Shown here piece after piece: positions 45,944 through 53,339 of a stretch of DNA of 64,000 nucleotides. This DNA is from Gemmatimonadaceae bacterium (GTDB lineage: Bacteria > Gemmatimonadota > Gemmatimonadetes > Gemmatimonadales > Gemmatimonadaceae), in NCBI GenBank assembly GCA_011525845.1, contig WYBP01000017.1, forward strand, positions 124,001-188,000. The letters are read 5' to 3'. The notes under the pieces are model-generated. The model saw only the letters and a list, made by a program, of their open reading frames with translations. It ran no database searches and was not told where the DNA came from. The translations under genes were made by a program, and so were the position numbers. Each line of letters begins with the position of its first letter. Positions within the stretch are counted from its first letter, which is position 1.

Positions 45944-45962
45944 TCGCACGGCCTGATCACTC

Positions 45963-45990
45963 GGCGCCCCGCGGTGACCGCGTCGGCGCC
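45963..45990. terminator. Hairpin between convergent genes
   Basis: Nested dyads: outer GGCGCC (45963-45968 and 45985-45990) and inner CGCGGT/ACCGCG (45970-45975 and 45977-45982). It lies between the UvrC-like gene and the phosphoesterase gene. There is no T tract, so factor-independent termination is uncertain. Confidence 0.4.
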
Positions 45991-45997
45991 CGCCGGG

Positions 45998-46477
45998 TCA
46001 CTCCGCCAGCGTCATCAGCTCCGCGTCCGCCGTCCCGTCATGGATGGTCAGGACCGCCACCGACGGCACCAGGTCGAACCGCCGCGGCCCCGCCGCCCCC
46101 GGATTGATCACGAGCCGCTCCCCCACCCGTTCGATCAGCTGCCGGTGCGTGTGCCCGTACACGCAGACATCCGCGTCATACGCCGCCGCCACCTTCGCCG
46201 CCCCTGGCCGCCCGAGCTCATGCCCGTGCGACACATGGATCCGCACGCCCCCGACCTCGAGGTCGAGCCGCTCCACGAGCCGCGTGTTCCACGGCTCGTC
46301 GCAGTTCCCGAACACCGCGTGCGTGGGCGCGATCAGGTTGAGTTCGTCGAGGATCTCGTCCCCGCAGACGTCTCCCGCGTGGAGGATCATCGAGACCCCC
46401 GCGAACGCACGATGCACGTCGGGCCGGAGGAGGCCGTGCGTGTCGGAGATGAGGCCGATGCGGACCGGGGCCGCCAT
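45998..46477 (-). CDS. YfcE/MJ0936-type metallophosphoesterase
   Basis: The 159-aa single-domain enzyme has all five family motifs: GLISDTHG, HAGDV, GNCD, VSHGHELG and YGHTH. Members hydrolyse phosphodiesters in vitro with Mn2+ or Ni2+. The physiological substrate is unknown. The start touches the ubiX stop (1-base overlap), making it the last gene of the menaquinone operon. Confidence 0.9.
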   Translation of the reverse strand: MAAPVRIGLISDTHGLLRPDVHRAFAGVSMILHAGDVCGDEILDELNLIAPTHAVFGNCDEPWNTRLVERLDLEVGGVRIHVSHGHELGRPGAAKVAAAYDADVCVYGHTHRQLIERVGERLVINPGAAGPRRFDLVPSVAVLTIHDGTADAELMTLAE

Positions 46478-47106
46478 CAGGCCTCCGAGCCACCCCAGCG
46501 CGGCGCCAGCTCGTTCGGCACGCCCAGGTGGTCGAGCGCACGTGCGACGATGAAGTCCACCAGATCGCTGACCCTCTCGGGCCGATGGTAGAACCCGGGA
46601 GCGGCGGGCATCACGACGGCGCCCGCGAGCGTCACCCGCCGCATGTTCTCCAGGTGGATGAGCGAGAGGGGCGTCTCGCGCGTGACCATCAGCAGGGGGC
46701 GGCGCTCCTTGAGCGCCACGTCGGCGGCGCGCTCCACCAGCGAGCGCGAGGTCCCCGCGGCGATGCTCGCGAGCGTCCCCATCGAGCAGGGGCAGATCAC
46801 CATCCCGCCGGCGAGGGAGGAGCCCGAGGCCGGCGCGGCGCCGCGGTCCTTGTCGTCGAACACCGTCACCAGCGCGTCGAACCGCCTGGCACCGACGGCC
46901 CTTCTCAGCCCGGCCAGGTCCTTCACCTCGCTCTCCGTCTCGAGCAGCCGGTACCCGTGCGACGAGACGATCAGCGACACGCGGCGCCCCGCCACGAGCA
47001 GCTGCTCGAGCAGCCGGATCCCGTACGGGGCGCCGGAGGCCCCCGTGATCGCCATCACGATCGGCGCAGTCGCCGGCGCCCGGGAGGGCGACTTCGCGCG
47101 GCTCAT
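46477..47106 (-). CDS. ubiX: Flavin prenyltransferase UbiX (possibly MqnM role)
   Basis: UbiX makes prenylated FMN, the cofactor of UbiD decarboxylases. The 209-aa protein has MAITGASGAPYGIRLLEQL near the start, ICPCSMGTLASIAAG, and RRPLLMVTRETPLS, all in the family order. It overlaps the ubiA gene (ATGA). Together with ubiA, ubiD and ubiE it forms a quinone set; in the futalosine route these roles are called MqnM, MqnP, MqnL and MqnG. Confidence 0.93.
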   Translation of the reverse strand: MSRAKSPSRAPATAPIVMAITGASGAPYGIRLLEQLLVAGRRVSLIVSSHGYRLLETESEVKDLAGLRRAVGARRFDALVTVFDDKDRGAAPASGSSLAGGMVICPCSMGTLASIAAGTSRSLVERAADVALKERRPLLMVTRETPLSLIHLENMRRVTLAGAVVMPAAPGFYHRPERVSDLVDFIVARALDHLGVPNELAPRWGGSEA

Positions 47107-48023
47107 CCGAACACCCGGTCCGCGAGGATGAACGCGAAGAAGGTCAGCGAGATCACGCCGTTCACCGTGAAGAAGGCCGAATCGAGCTTCGAGAGGTCGT
47201 CCGAGGAGACGAGGGAGTGTTCGTACGCGAGGATCGCCGCGGCGACCAGCACGCCGACCCAGGCCAGCATCCCCGCGCCCGCGGTCCAGACCGCCACGGA
47301 GAGCGCGGCCACGGTCACGAGGTGCAGCGCGCGCGAGACGCCGATCGCGCGCGGCACGCCGAGCGCCGCGGGGATCGAGTGCAACCCCTGCGAGCGGTCG
47401 AACTCGATGTCCGGGAGCGCATACAGGATGTCGAACCCGCCCGACCAGGTCATCACGGCCACGGTGAGCGCGACCAGGAGCCACCACGGGTCGCTCCACG
47501 CCCCCGTCACGGCGAGGTACCCGCCCACGGGCGCGATCGCGAGCCCGAGGCCGAGCACGAGGTGCGCATACCGCGTGAAGCGCTTCGTGAACGAGTAGAA
47601 GCAGACCCAGGCGAGGGCGACCGGGGAGAGCGCGAAGCAGAGCGGGTTGAGTTCGTACGCGGCCCAGACGAAGAGGGCCGCCGCCACGACGACCGTGGCC
47701 CACGCCTCCGCGACGCCGATCACGCCGCGCGGGATCTCGCGCCCTGCCGTCCGCGGGTTCCGCGCGTCGTACTCGCGGTCGACGATCCGGTTGACCGCCA
47801 TCGCCACCCAGCGCGCGCAGGTGAAGGCGAGCACCACCCAGCCGACGGTCGCCACGTCCACGGGCGCGACGCGCGTGGCGAAGGTGACGCCCACGAGCGC
47901 GAACGGGAGCGCGAAGACGGTGTGCGGCAGCTTCACGAAGCTCGCCCAGCGCGCCAAGCCCCCCTCGCCCGCGAAGGTCTGCCCCTCGCGCGGCGCGCCG
48001 CCGGCCGGTCGCGGCGCGGTCAC
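47103..48023 (-). CDS. ubiA: UbiA-family polyprenyltransferase (menaquinone, MqnP-like)
   Basis: This 306-aa membrane enzyme attaches the isoprenoid tail to the quinone ring. It has about eight helices and both aspartate-rich motifs: NRIVDREYDARNPRT and DILYALPDIEFDRSQG. The first form is common in MqnP/MenA-like branches, so 4-hydroxybenzoate is not the only candidate substrate. The GTG at 48023 overlaps the ubiD stop. Confidence 0.9.
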   Translation of the reverse strand: MTAPRPAGGAPREGQTFAGEGGLARWASFVKLPHTVFALPFALVGVTFATRVAPVDVATVGWVVLAFTCARWVAMAVNRIVDREYDARNPRTAGREIPRGVIGVAEAWATVVVAAALFVWAAYELNPLCFALSPVALAWVCFYSFTKRFTRYAHLVLGLGLAIAPVGGYLAVTGAWSDPWWLLVALTVAVMTWSGGFDILYALPDIEFDRSQGLHSIPAALGVPRAIGVSRALHLVTVAALSVAVWTAGAGMLAWVGVLVAAAILAYEHSLVSSDDLSKLDSAFFTVNGVISLTFFAFILADRVFG

Positions 48024-49501
48024 CGCGGCCCCAGACCGAGGGTCGGCCACATGGTGTCCACCTTCGCCTTGGTCTCCGCGTCCATCTCGATCACCCGGGG
48101 CCAGTCGCGAGTGAACCCCTCCTCGGGCCACTTCTTCGTCGCGTCGATCCCCATCTTCGAGCCGTAGGTGAAGGTCCGGCTCGCGTGGTCGAGCACGTCC
48201 ATCGGACCCATCGTGAAGCGCGTGTCACGCTCGGGGTCGATGTTGTTGAGCGCCACCCACCACGCCTCCTGCGTGTTCCGCACGTCCACCCAGTCGTCCA
48301 CCACCACCACGACCTTGGCGAGCGACATCAGCCCGGCCCCCCAGAGCGCGTTCATCACCTTGTACGCCTGCCCCGGGTACGACTTCTTGATCGAGACGAA
48401 GACGAGGTTGTGGAAGATGCCCTCCGCGGGCATGTGGTAGTCCACGATCTCGGGCGTGGTGAGCTTGAGGAGCGGGAGGAAGATCCGCTCGGTGGCGTGG
48501 CCGAGGTAGAAGTCCTCCATCGGCGGTCTCCCGACGATGGTCGCGCAATACACGGCGTTCTCCCGCATCGTCACCGCGGTCACGTGCACGCGCGGATACA
48601 GGTCCGCCTCCGAGTAATAGCCGGTGTGGTCGCCGAACGGCCCCTCGGTCACCAGCGCCTCGGCCGGGTCGATGTACCCCTCGATCACGATCTCCGCGTC
48701 CGCCGGCACCTCGAGGTCGCAGGTGAGCGCCTTGGTCAGCTTCACCGGCGCCTTCCGCAGGAACCCCGCGAAGATGAACTCGTCCACGTTGGGCGGGAGC
48801 GGGGCGCTCGCCGAGTACATCGAGGCTGGGTCAGCGCCGATCACGATGCAGACCGGCATCCGCTCCCCCTTCGCCGCCATCTCGCGCCAGTGCGCCGCCC
48901 CGGTCTTGTGCCGCTGCCAGTGCATCGCGACGTGCCGCTTGCCGAGCTGCTGCACGCGGTACATCCCGACGTTGCGGATGCCGCGCGCAGGGTCCTTGCT
49001 CACCACGGCGGTCATCGTCAGGAAGGGTCCGCCGTCCTCGGGCCAGGTGGTGAGCACCGGCAGCTTGTCGAGGTCGATCTCGTCCCCCTGCCAGACCACT
49101 GCCTGGCAGGCCGGCCGCCCGCTCGCCATCCGCGGCGGGAACTTCGCGATCTCCATCAGCCGCGGCAGGAGCTGCAGCTTGCCGAGGAACCCCTCCGGCA
49201 CCTTGAGGTCCATCAGCTTGGTGATGCGGTCGCCGTGCTCGTCGAGCTTCGTGACGCCGAGCGCGAGCGCCATCCGCGACATCGATCCGAAGAGGTTGAT
49301 CGCGACGGGGTACGCCGCGACGGAGCCGTCGCGCAGCACCGGCTTCTCGAAGAGGAGCGCGGGCCCGCCGCCGGGCATCTTCATCACCCGGTCGGTGATC
49401 TCGCACATCTCGAGCTCCACCTTCACGGGCTGCGTGATGCGGCGGAGCTCCCCCGCGCGCTCGATCGCCGCGATGAAGTCCTGCAGCGTGTCGATCGTCA
49501 C
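48020..49501 (-). CDS. ubiD: UbiD-family decarboxylase (menaquinone, MqnL-like)
   Basis: UbiD enzymes use prenylated FMN to remove a carboxyl group from aromatic rings. The 493-aa protein has INLFGSMSRMALALGV, EGPFGDHTGYYSEAD (with the conserved acidic residue) and VDDWVDVRNTQEAWW. The GTG at 49501 overlaps the ubiE stop. Placed with ubiX, ubiA and ubiE, it most likely acts in ring decarboxylation for menaquinone. Confidence 0.92.
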   Translation of the reverse strand: MTIDTLQDFIAAIERAGELRRITQPVKVELEMCEITDRVMKMPGGGPALLFEKPVLRDGSVAAYPVAINLFGSMSRMALALGVTKLDEHGDRITKLMDLKVPEGFLGKLQLLPRLMEIAKFPPRMASGRPACQAVVWQGDEIDLDKLPVLTTWPEDGGPFLTMTAVVSKDPARGIRNVGMYRVQQLGKRHVAMHWQRHKTGAAHWREMAAKGERMPVCIVIGADPASMYSASAPLPPNVDEFIFAGFLRKAPVKLTKALTCDLEVPADAEIVIEGYIDPAEALVTEGPFGDHTGYYSEADLYPRVHVTAVTMRENAVYCATIVGRPPMEDFYLGHATERIFLPLLKLTTPEIVDYHMPAEGIFHNLVFVSIKKSYPGQAYKVMNALWGAGLMSLAKVVVVVDDWVDVRNTQEAWWVALNNIDPERDTRFTMGPMDVLDHASRTFTYGSKMGIDATKKWPEEGFTRDWPRVIEMDAETKAKVDTMWPTLGLGPR

Positions 49502-50253
49502 CTGGTCCCCACGTGCACGGCGGCGATGCCGAAGGTGAGGGTCTCGAAGCGCACGTCGCGGAACCCCGCGGTCCGCATCGCCTCGGCGAGCGCGCCCGTC
49601 TCGGGGAAGTTCGCCACGGAGCGCGGGAGGTAGGTGTACGCTGTCCGGTGCCCGCTGACCAGCCGGCCGATGAGTGGCAAGATGCGATGGAAGTAGAAGA
49701 GGTATCCCGCGCGGACCAGCGGCACGCGCGGCGTGGAGAACTCGAGGATCACGAAGCGCGCGCCGGGCCTGAGGACGCGGTGCACTTCGCGGAGTCCCGC
49801 GTCGAGCCGGGCGACGTTCCGGATGCCGAAGGCGACGATCGCCCCGTCCATCACCCCGTCGCGGATCGGCAGCGCGAGCGCGTCGGCCACCACGGGCGCC
49901 AGCACCTCGCGCGGCGCCTTGCCGAGTCCCGCGCGCAGCATCGGCTCCGCGAAGTCGGCGCCGAGGATGGTGCCGCCGAACCCCTTCCGGCGGCTCAGCT
50001 CCGCGCCCACGTCGAGCGTGCCCGCGCAGAGATCGAGGTAGGCACCCGCGGGCGCCTGCTTCCAGCCCAGCGTCTCGATGGCGCGCGCGCGCCAGCGGCG
50101 GTCGATCCCGAGCGAGAGCAGGCGGTTGAGCAGGTCGTACCGGGGCGCGATCTCGGAGAAGATCCGCTGCACATAGAGGCGCTTCCCGGCCGCCGACGCA
50201 CCCTCGGCGGCCGCTTCGGCCTCGAGGACCTCCGCATCGAGCGCGTTCGACAT
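49498..50253 (-). CDS. ubiE: UbiE/MenG quinone C-methyltransferase
   Basis: This SAM-dependent enzyme methylates demethylmenaquinone (MenG) or the equivalent ubiquinone precursor. The 251-aa protein has RIFSEIAPRYDLLNRLLSLG, SAM motif LDLCAGTLDVGAELS and the post-motif GIRNVARLDAGLREVHRVLRPG. It is the first gene of the operon ubiE-ubiD-ubiA-ubiX-phosphoesterase. Its promoter is part of the palindrome shared with the sigma gene. Confidence 0.95.
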   Translation of the reverse strand: MSNALDAEVLEAEAAAEGASAAGKRLYVQRIFSEIAPRYDLLNRLLSLGIDRRWRARAIETLGWKQAPAGAYLDLCAGTLDVGAELSRRKGFGGTILGADFAEPMLRAGLGKAPREVLAPVVADALALPIRDGVMDGAIVAFGIRNVARLDAGLREVHRVLRPGARFVILEFSTPRVPLVRAGYLFYFHRILPLIGRLVSGHRTAYTYLPRSVANFPETGALAEAMRTAGFRDVRFETLTFGIAAVHVGTR

Positions 50254-50260
50254 AGTACTG

Positions 50261-50294
50261 AAAGTTGCCCGCCGTCTCCCATGCGGGCAAGTTT
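50261..50294. promoter_or_regulatory. Palindromic divergent promoter between ubiE and the ECF sigma gene
   Basis: The arms AAAGTTGCCCGC (50261-50272) and GCGGGCAAGTTT (50283-50294) match at 11 of 12 positions around a 10-base centre. Plus strand: TTGCCC (50265-50270), 17 bases, CAAGTT (50288-50293), serving the sigma gene. Minus strand: TTGCCC (50292-50287), 17 bases, CAACTT (50267-50262), serving ubiE. Each arm thus holds the -35 of one promoter over the -10 of the other. An operator is the alternative reading. Confidence 0.5.
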
Positions 50295-50306
50295 CCCCCC
50301 GATCGA

Positions 50307-50909
50307 ATGCCGCCCCCACTCGACCTCCCGAATCTCCCGGACGCCGACGTCGTCGCGCTCGCCCAGAAGGGACGGGAGGCGGCGTTCCGCGAGCTGATCC
50401 GCCGCTACGAGCGGCCGGTCTTCTCGCTCATCTATCGCATGGTGCGCGACAGCACCCTCTCCGAGGACCTGGCGCAGGACGCCTTCATCAAGGTCCTCAA
50501 CCACCTCGACAAGTACCGGCCCGAGTTCAAGTTCTCGAGCTGGCTCTTCAAGATCGCCAACAACGTCGCGATCGATCACCTCCGGCGGCGCCAGCTCCCG
50601 ACCGTCTCGATCGACGGCTCCCCGCACGCCCGCACCGCCGCCGACGTCGAGGCCACCTCGTTCGACATCCCCGACACGGGGGAGAACGCCCTCGACGAGC
50701 TCGCCTCCCGCGAGCTCGGCACGGCGATCGAGGTGGCCATCGGCAAGCTCCGCCCCGAGTACCGGAACTGCATCATGCTCCGGCACGTCGAGGGGCGGAG
50801 CTACGAGGAGATCGCCGCCACCCTCGACCTGCCCCTGGGCACCGTCAAGACCTACATCCACCGCGCGCGCCACGAGCTCCGGGACGCGCTGGAGCACCTG
50901 CGCGAATAG
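50307..50909 (+). CDS. ECF-family RNA polymerase sigma factor
   Basis: The 200-aa protein has sigma region 2 (FRELIRRYERPVFSLIYRMV ... AQDAFIKVLNHLDKY, SSWLFKIANNVAIDHLRR) and region 4 (RPEYRNCIMLRHVEGRSYEEIA, GTVKTYIHRARHELRD). No region 1 or 3. The acidic linker between them (about 110-140) is normal. The gene has almost no leader (-10 about 13 bases before the ATG). It precedes a ZAS anti-sigma gene and a sigma-W-like promoter, so it probably controls its own operon. Confidence 0.95.
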   Translation: MPPPLDLPNLPDADVVALAQKGREAAFRELIRRYERPVFSLIYRMVRDSTLSEDLAQDAFIKVLNHLDKYRPEFKFSSWLFKIANNVAIDHLRRRQLPTVSIDGSPHARTAADVEATSFDIPDTGENALDELASRELGTAIEVAIGKLRPEYRNCIMLRHVEGRSYEEIAATLDLPLGTVKTYIHRARHELRDALEHLRE

Positions 50910-50976
50910 GGGCGCGGGACCACCGGGCACCGCGCTTCCACGGCGACGGACACCCCGGTCCCCGCACCCCGGCACC

Positions 50977-51002
50977 TGAAACCAGATCGATCCCCCGCCG
51001 TA
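50977..51002 (+). promoter_or_regulatory. Sigma-W-like ECF promoter before the anti-sigma gene
   Basis: TGAAAC (50977-50982), exactly 16 bases, CGTA (50999-51002): an exact match to the known B. subtilis sigma-W consensus. It lies 19 bases before the anti-sigma ATG; a good ribosome-binding site (TAGGAG) follows. It implies that the sigma factor just upstream drives its own inhibitor and the next gene. Confidence 0.6.
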
Positions 51003-51021
51003 AGACCGCTAGGAGAGCCAG

Positions 51022-51612
51022 ATGAACGACCCACACCTGCTTCCAGACCAGATCGACCTGTTGGTCGATGGCGACGCCGGACCCGATGTGACCGCCTTGC
51101 GTTCGCACCTGGACGGCTGCGAGCCCTGCCGCGCCCGCTACGACGCCGCGCGCCGCTCCGCGGAGGCGGTCGAGGCCCTCCCGCACTTCACTCCGCGCCT
51201 CCCGTTCGCCGACCAGATCATGTCCAAGGTCGAGCGGCGCGAGCCCTGGCACGAGACGGTCGCCGCGCGCGCGACGCGGCTGGTGCCGCCCCGCGGGCCG
51301 CTCCGGCTCGTCTCCATGCTCGGCGCCGGCGTCGGCGCGCTCGGCATCTCGGCAGTCGCCTTCTGGATGCTCCTCCGTTGGGACCTCACCGCCTGGCTCG
51401 TGAACCTCGGGATCGAGCAGGGGCGCAGAGTCGCCGTCGCCGGCGTGAGCGGCTTCGCGGCGGAGGCCCTCGGGGCGCCCGCCTCCGCGGCGCTGGCGCG
51501 GGGAGAGCTGTGGCCGGTGCTGCTGACCGTCGCGCTGCTCGCGCTCTCCGTACTCCTCGCCGGCCTGGGATTCCGCCGGCTCGCGGCCACCGCTCGCGCG
51601 AAGCGGGGTTGA
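51022..51612 (+). CDS. Membrane anti-sigma factor with zinc-binding (ZAS) domain
   Basis: The 196-aa protein starts with a ZAS-type motif H-x3-C-x2-C (HLDGCEPC), which binds zinc and holds an ECF sigma factor in the inactive state. A central membrane segment (about 93-115) and a second one near the C-terminus (about 165-187) place it in the inner membrane. RsiW-type regulated proteolysis is known for relatives; here the release signal is unknown. Partner: the sigma factor upstream. Confidence 0.88.
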   Translation: MNDPHLLPDQIDLLVDGDAGPDVTALRSHLDGCEPCRARYDAARRSAEAVEALPHFTPRLPFADQIMSKVERREPWHETVAARATRLVPPRGPLRLVSMLGAGVGALGISAVAFWMLLRWDLTAWLVNLGIEQGRRVAVAGVSGFAAEALGAPASAALARGELWPVLLTVALLALSVLLAGLGFRRLAATARAKRG

Positions 51613-51614
51613 CC

Positions 51615-52712
51615 ATGCGACGCATCGTCCGCTCCCTCGCCGCGTTCGGGCTCGCCCTCGCCCTCCTCCCGACGGCCGCGCGCGCCCAGACCGCGGCGCC
51701 GGCCACGCCCGCCGTCCTCCCCGACAGCGAGCAGGTCGCGCTCTCCGCCTTCGCGCTCAGCGCGGAGGGCATCGAGATGAACGGCCGCTTCGTGCGCGGG
51801 AACTCCTCGGTGGCGGCCGGCGACACGCTGCGCGGCCCGCTCGTGGTGATGAGCGGCACCGCCGAGGTCTTCGGGGTCGTCGCCGGCAACGTCTACGCCC
51901 TCTGGGGCGACGTCGTCATCCACGATGGCGCCGACGTCTACGGGAGCGCGAACGCCTACCGTGGCCGGGTGATCCTCGACGGTGGACGCGTGCGCGGTTC
52001 CCTCTCCGCCACGCCCACCGACGCCGCCGCGCTCGCGCCGGCACCCGCGCCCATGACCCGCGCGCGCGCGCTGCAGCTCAGCGCCGGCTGGACCGCCATG
52101 TCGGTGATCATCGGCCTCCTCGTGCTCGTGCTCCTCTCCTCGAACCTCGAGGCCACGGCGCGCACGCTCGAGCAGGAGTTCGGCCGCTCGTTCTTCGCCG
52201 GCGTCCTCGGGCAGCTCGGTTTCCTCCCGCTCCTCCTCTTCATCTGCGTCGCGCTGGCCGTGACGGTCGTCGGCATCCTCCTGATCCCCTTCGCACTCGT
52301 CGCCGCCCCGATCGCGCTCGCCGGGTTCGTCACGCTCGGCTGGCTCGCACTGGCGCTCGTCTCCGGGCGTGCCATCCTGCGCGCGCAGAGCGCGGGGAGC
52401 TCGCGCGCCGACGCGCTGCGCGCGCTCACCGCCGGTGTCGTGCTGCTCATGCTCCCCTGGGTGATCGTCTCGCTCATCACCGGCACGGGCACCGTGGCGG
52501 CGCTGGCCAAGCTGGTGGCCATCGCGATCACCTGGGTCGCGGCGACCGCGGGGCTCGGCGCGGCGGTGCTCTCGAAGGCCGGCACGCGGCAGAAGCGGGC
52601 ACCGGGGGCATCTGCACCCAAGCTCCAGGGGTGGCAGACGCCCACGCCGGTGGCGGGCGTGGCGGCCGCGCGGCGGCCGATCCCGGCGCGGCCGGGGGCG
52701 GCGCCCAAGTAG
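51615..52712 (+). CDS. Bactofilin-like membrane protein in the ECF operon
   Basis: The 365-aa protein has a signal peptide (SLAAFGLALALLPTAARAQ), then a short bactofilin-like beta-helix (about 45-130: LRGPLVVMSGTAEVFG, GNVYALWGDVVIHDG), then about four to five membrane helices (about 160-310). The tail is basic and proline-rich. It starts 2 bases after the anti-sigma gene and is probably part of the sigma regulon, perhaps an envelope-stress or curvature-sensing protein. Function inferred only. Confidence 0.7.
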   Translation: MRRIVRSLAAFGLALALLPTAARAQTAAPATPAVLPDSEQVALSAFALSAEGIEMNGRFVRGNSSVAAGDTLRGPLVVMSGTAEVFGVVAGNVYALWGDVVIHDGADVYGSANAYRGRVILDGGRVRGSLSATPTDAAALAPAPAPMTRARALQLSAGWTAMSVIIGLLVLVLLSSNLEATARTLEQEFGRSFFAGVLGQLGFLPLLLFICVALAVTVVGILLIPFALVAAPIALAGFVTLGWLALALVSGRAILRAQSAGSSRADALRALTAGVVLLMLPWVIVSLITGTGTVAALAKLVAIAITWVAATAGLGAAVLSKAGTRQKRAPGASAPKLQGWQTPTPVAGVAAARRPIPARPGAAPK

Positions 52713-52739
52713 CTCGGCGCGCCGGCCGCACGGGTTCGC

Positions 52740-52768
52740 TTGCGTCCGCCTCCCGGAAGCGCTAACTA
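52740..52768 (+). promoter_or_regulatory. Candidate promoter of the SnoaL-like gene
   Basis: TTGCGT (52740-52745), 17 bases and TAACTA (52763-52768), followed by a leader of about 30 bases with GAGGGATCCAG before the ATG. Sequence match only. Confidence 0.4.
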
Positions 52769-52801
52769 GGCGGTCTACCCCACATCCTGCGAGGGATCCA
52801 G

Positions 52802-53287
52802 ATGCGCACACGGCCGGTCGTTCTCGTCGCGGCCGCCGCACTCGTTGCGGCGTGCCAACCTTCGAACACCACGCGCGACGTGAAGGCGGAGGTGGAGGCG
52901 GCGAACGCCGCGTTCTCCGCCGCCGTCGCCGCGCAGGATGCCGCCGCCGTCTCGAGGCTCTACACCGAGGACGGCTGGCTGATGGCGCCCAACGGCCCCA
53001 CCGCCAAGGGACGCGCGGCGATCGCCGAGGCGTTCACGGGGATGCTCGGCTCCGGGATCGCGGGCGTCACGCTGACCACCGAGGAGGCGCAGGGCACCGA
53101 CAGCTCCGCGACGGAGGTCGGGCGGTACGCGCTGACGAACGCCGCGGGCGAGACCGTCGACGAGGGGAAGTACCTCGTCTGGTGGCGGCGCACGGCCGAC
53201 GGCTGGCGGCTGCACCGGGACATCTTCAACAGTGACCGGCCGCTCCCACCGCCACCCGCCGCACCGACCGCGACCAAGCGGCGCTAG
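52802..53287 (+). CDS. SnoaL/DUF4440-like lipoprotein
   Basis: The 161-aa protein has a lipoprotein signal (VAAAALVAAC) followed by an NTF2-like fold: AANAAFSAAVAAQDAAAVSRLYTEDG, the stretch GRAAIAEAFTGML and a terminal WRLHRDIFNSD. Members of this fold are small binding or hydrolytic proteins of diverse function. Own promoter; convergent with mrp. No substrate can be assigned. Confidence 0.8.
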   Translation: MRTRPVVLVAAAALVAACQPSNTTRDVKAEVEAANAAFSAAVAAQDAAAVSRLYTEDGWLMAPNGPTAKGRAAIAEAFTGMLGSGIAGVTLTTEEAQGTDSSATEVGRYALTNAAGETVDEGKYLVWWRRTADGWRLHRDIFNSDRPLPPPPAAPTATKRR

Positions 53288-53302
53288 GGCCCCGCGCGCC
53301 AT

Positions 53303-53339
53303 GTGGCGCTGCCGGTGATCAACGCGCCGGCAGCGCCAC
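53303..53339. terminator. Bidirectional terminator-like hairpin
   Basis: Perfect 13-bp arms GTGGCGCTGCCGG (53303-53315) and its complement (53327-53339) with an 11-base loop lie between two convergent genes. The right arm is inside the last codons of mrp. No T tract. Confidence 0.55.
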
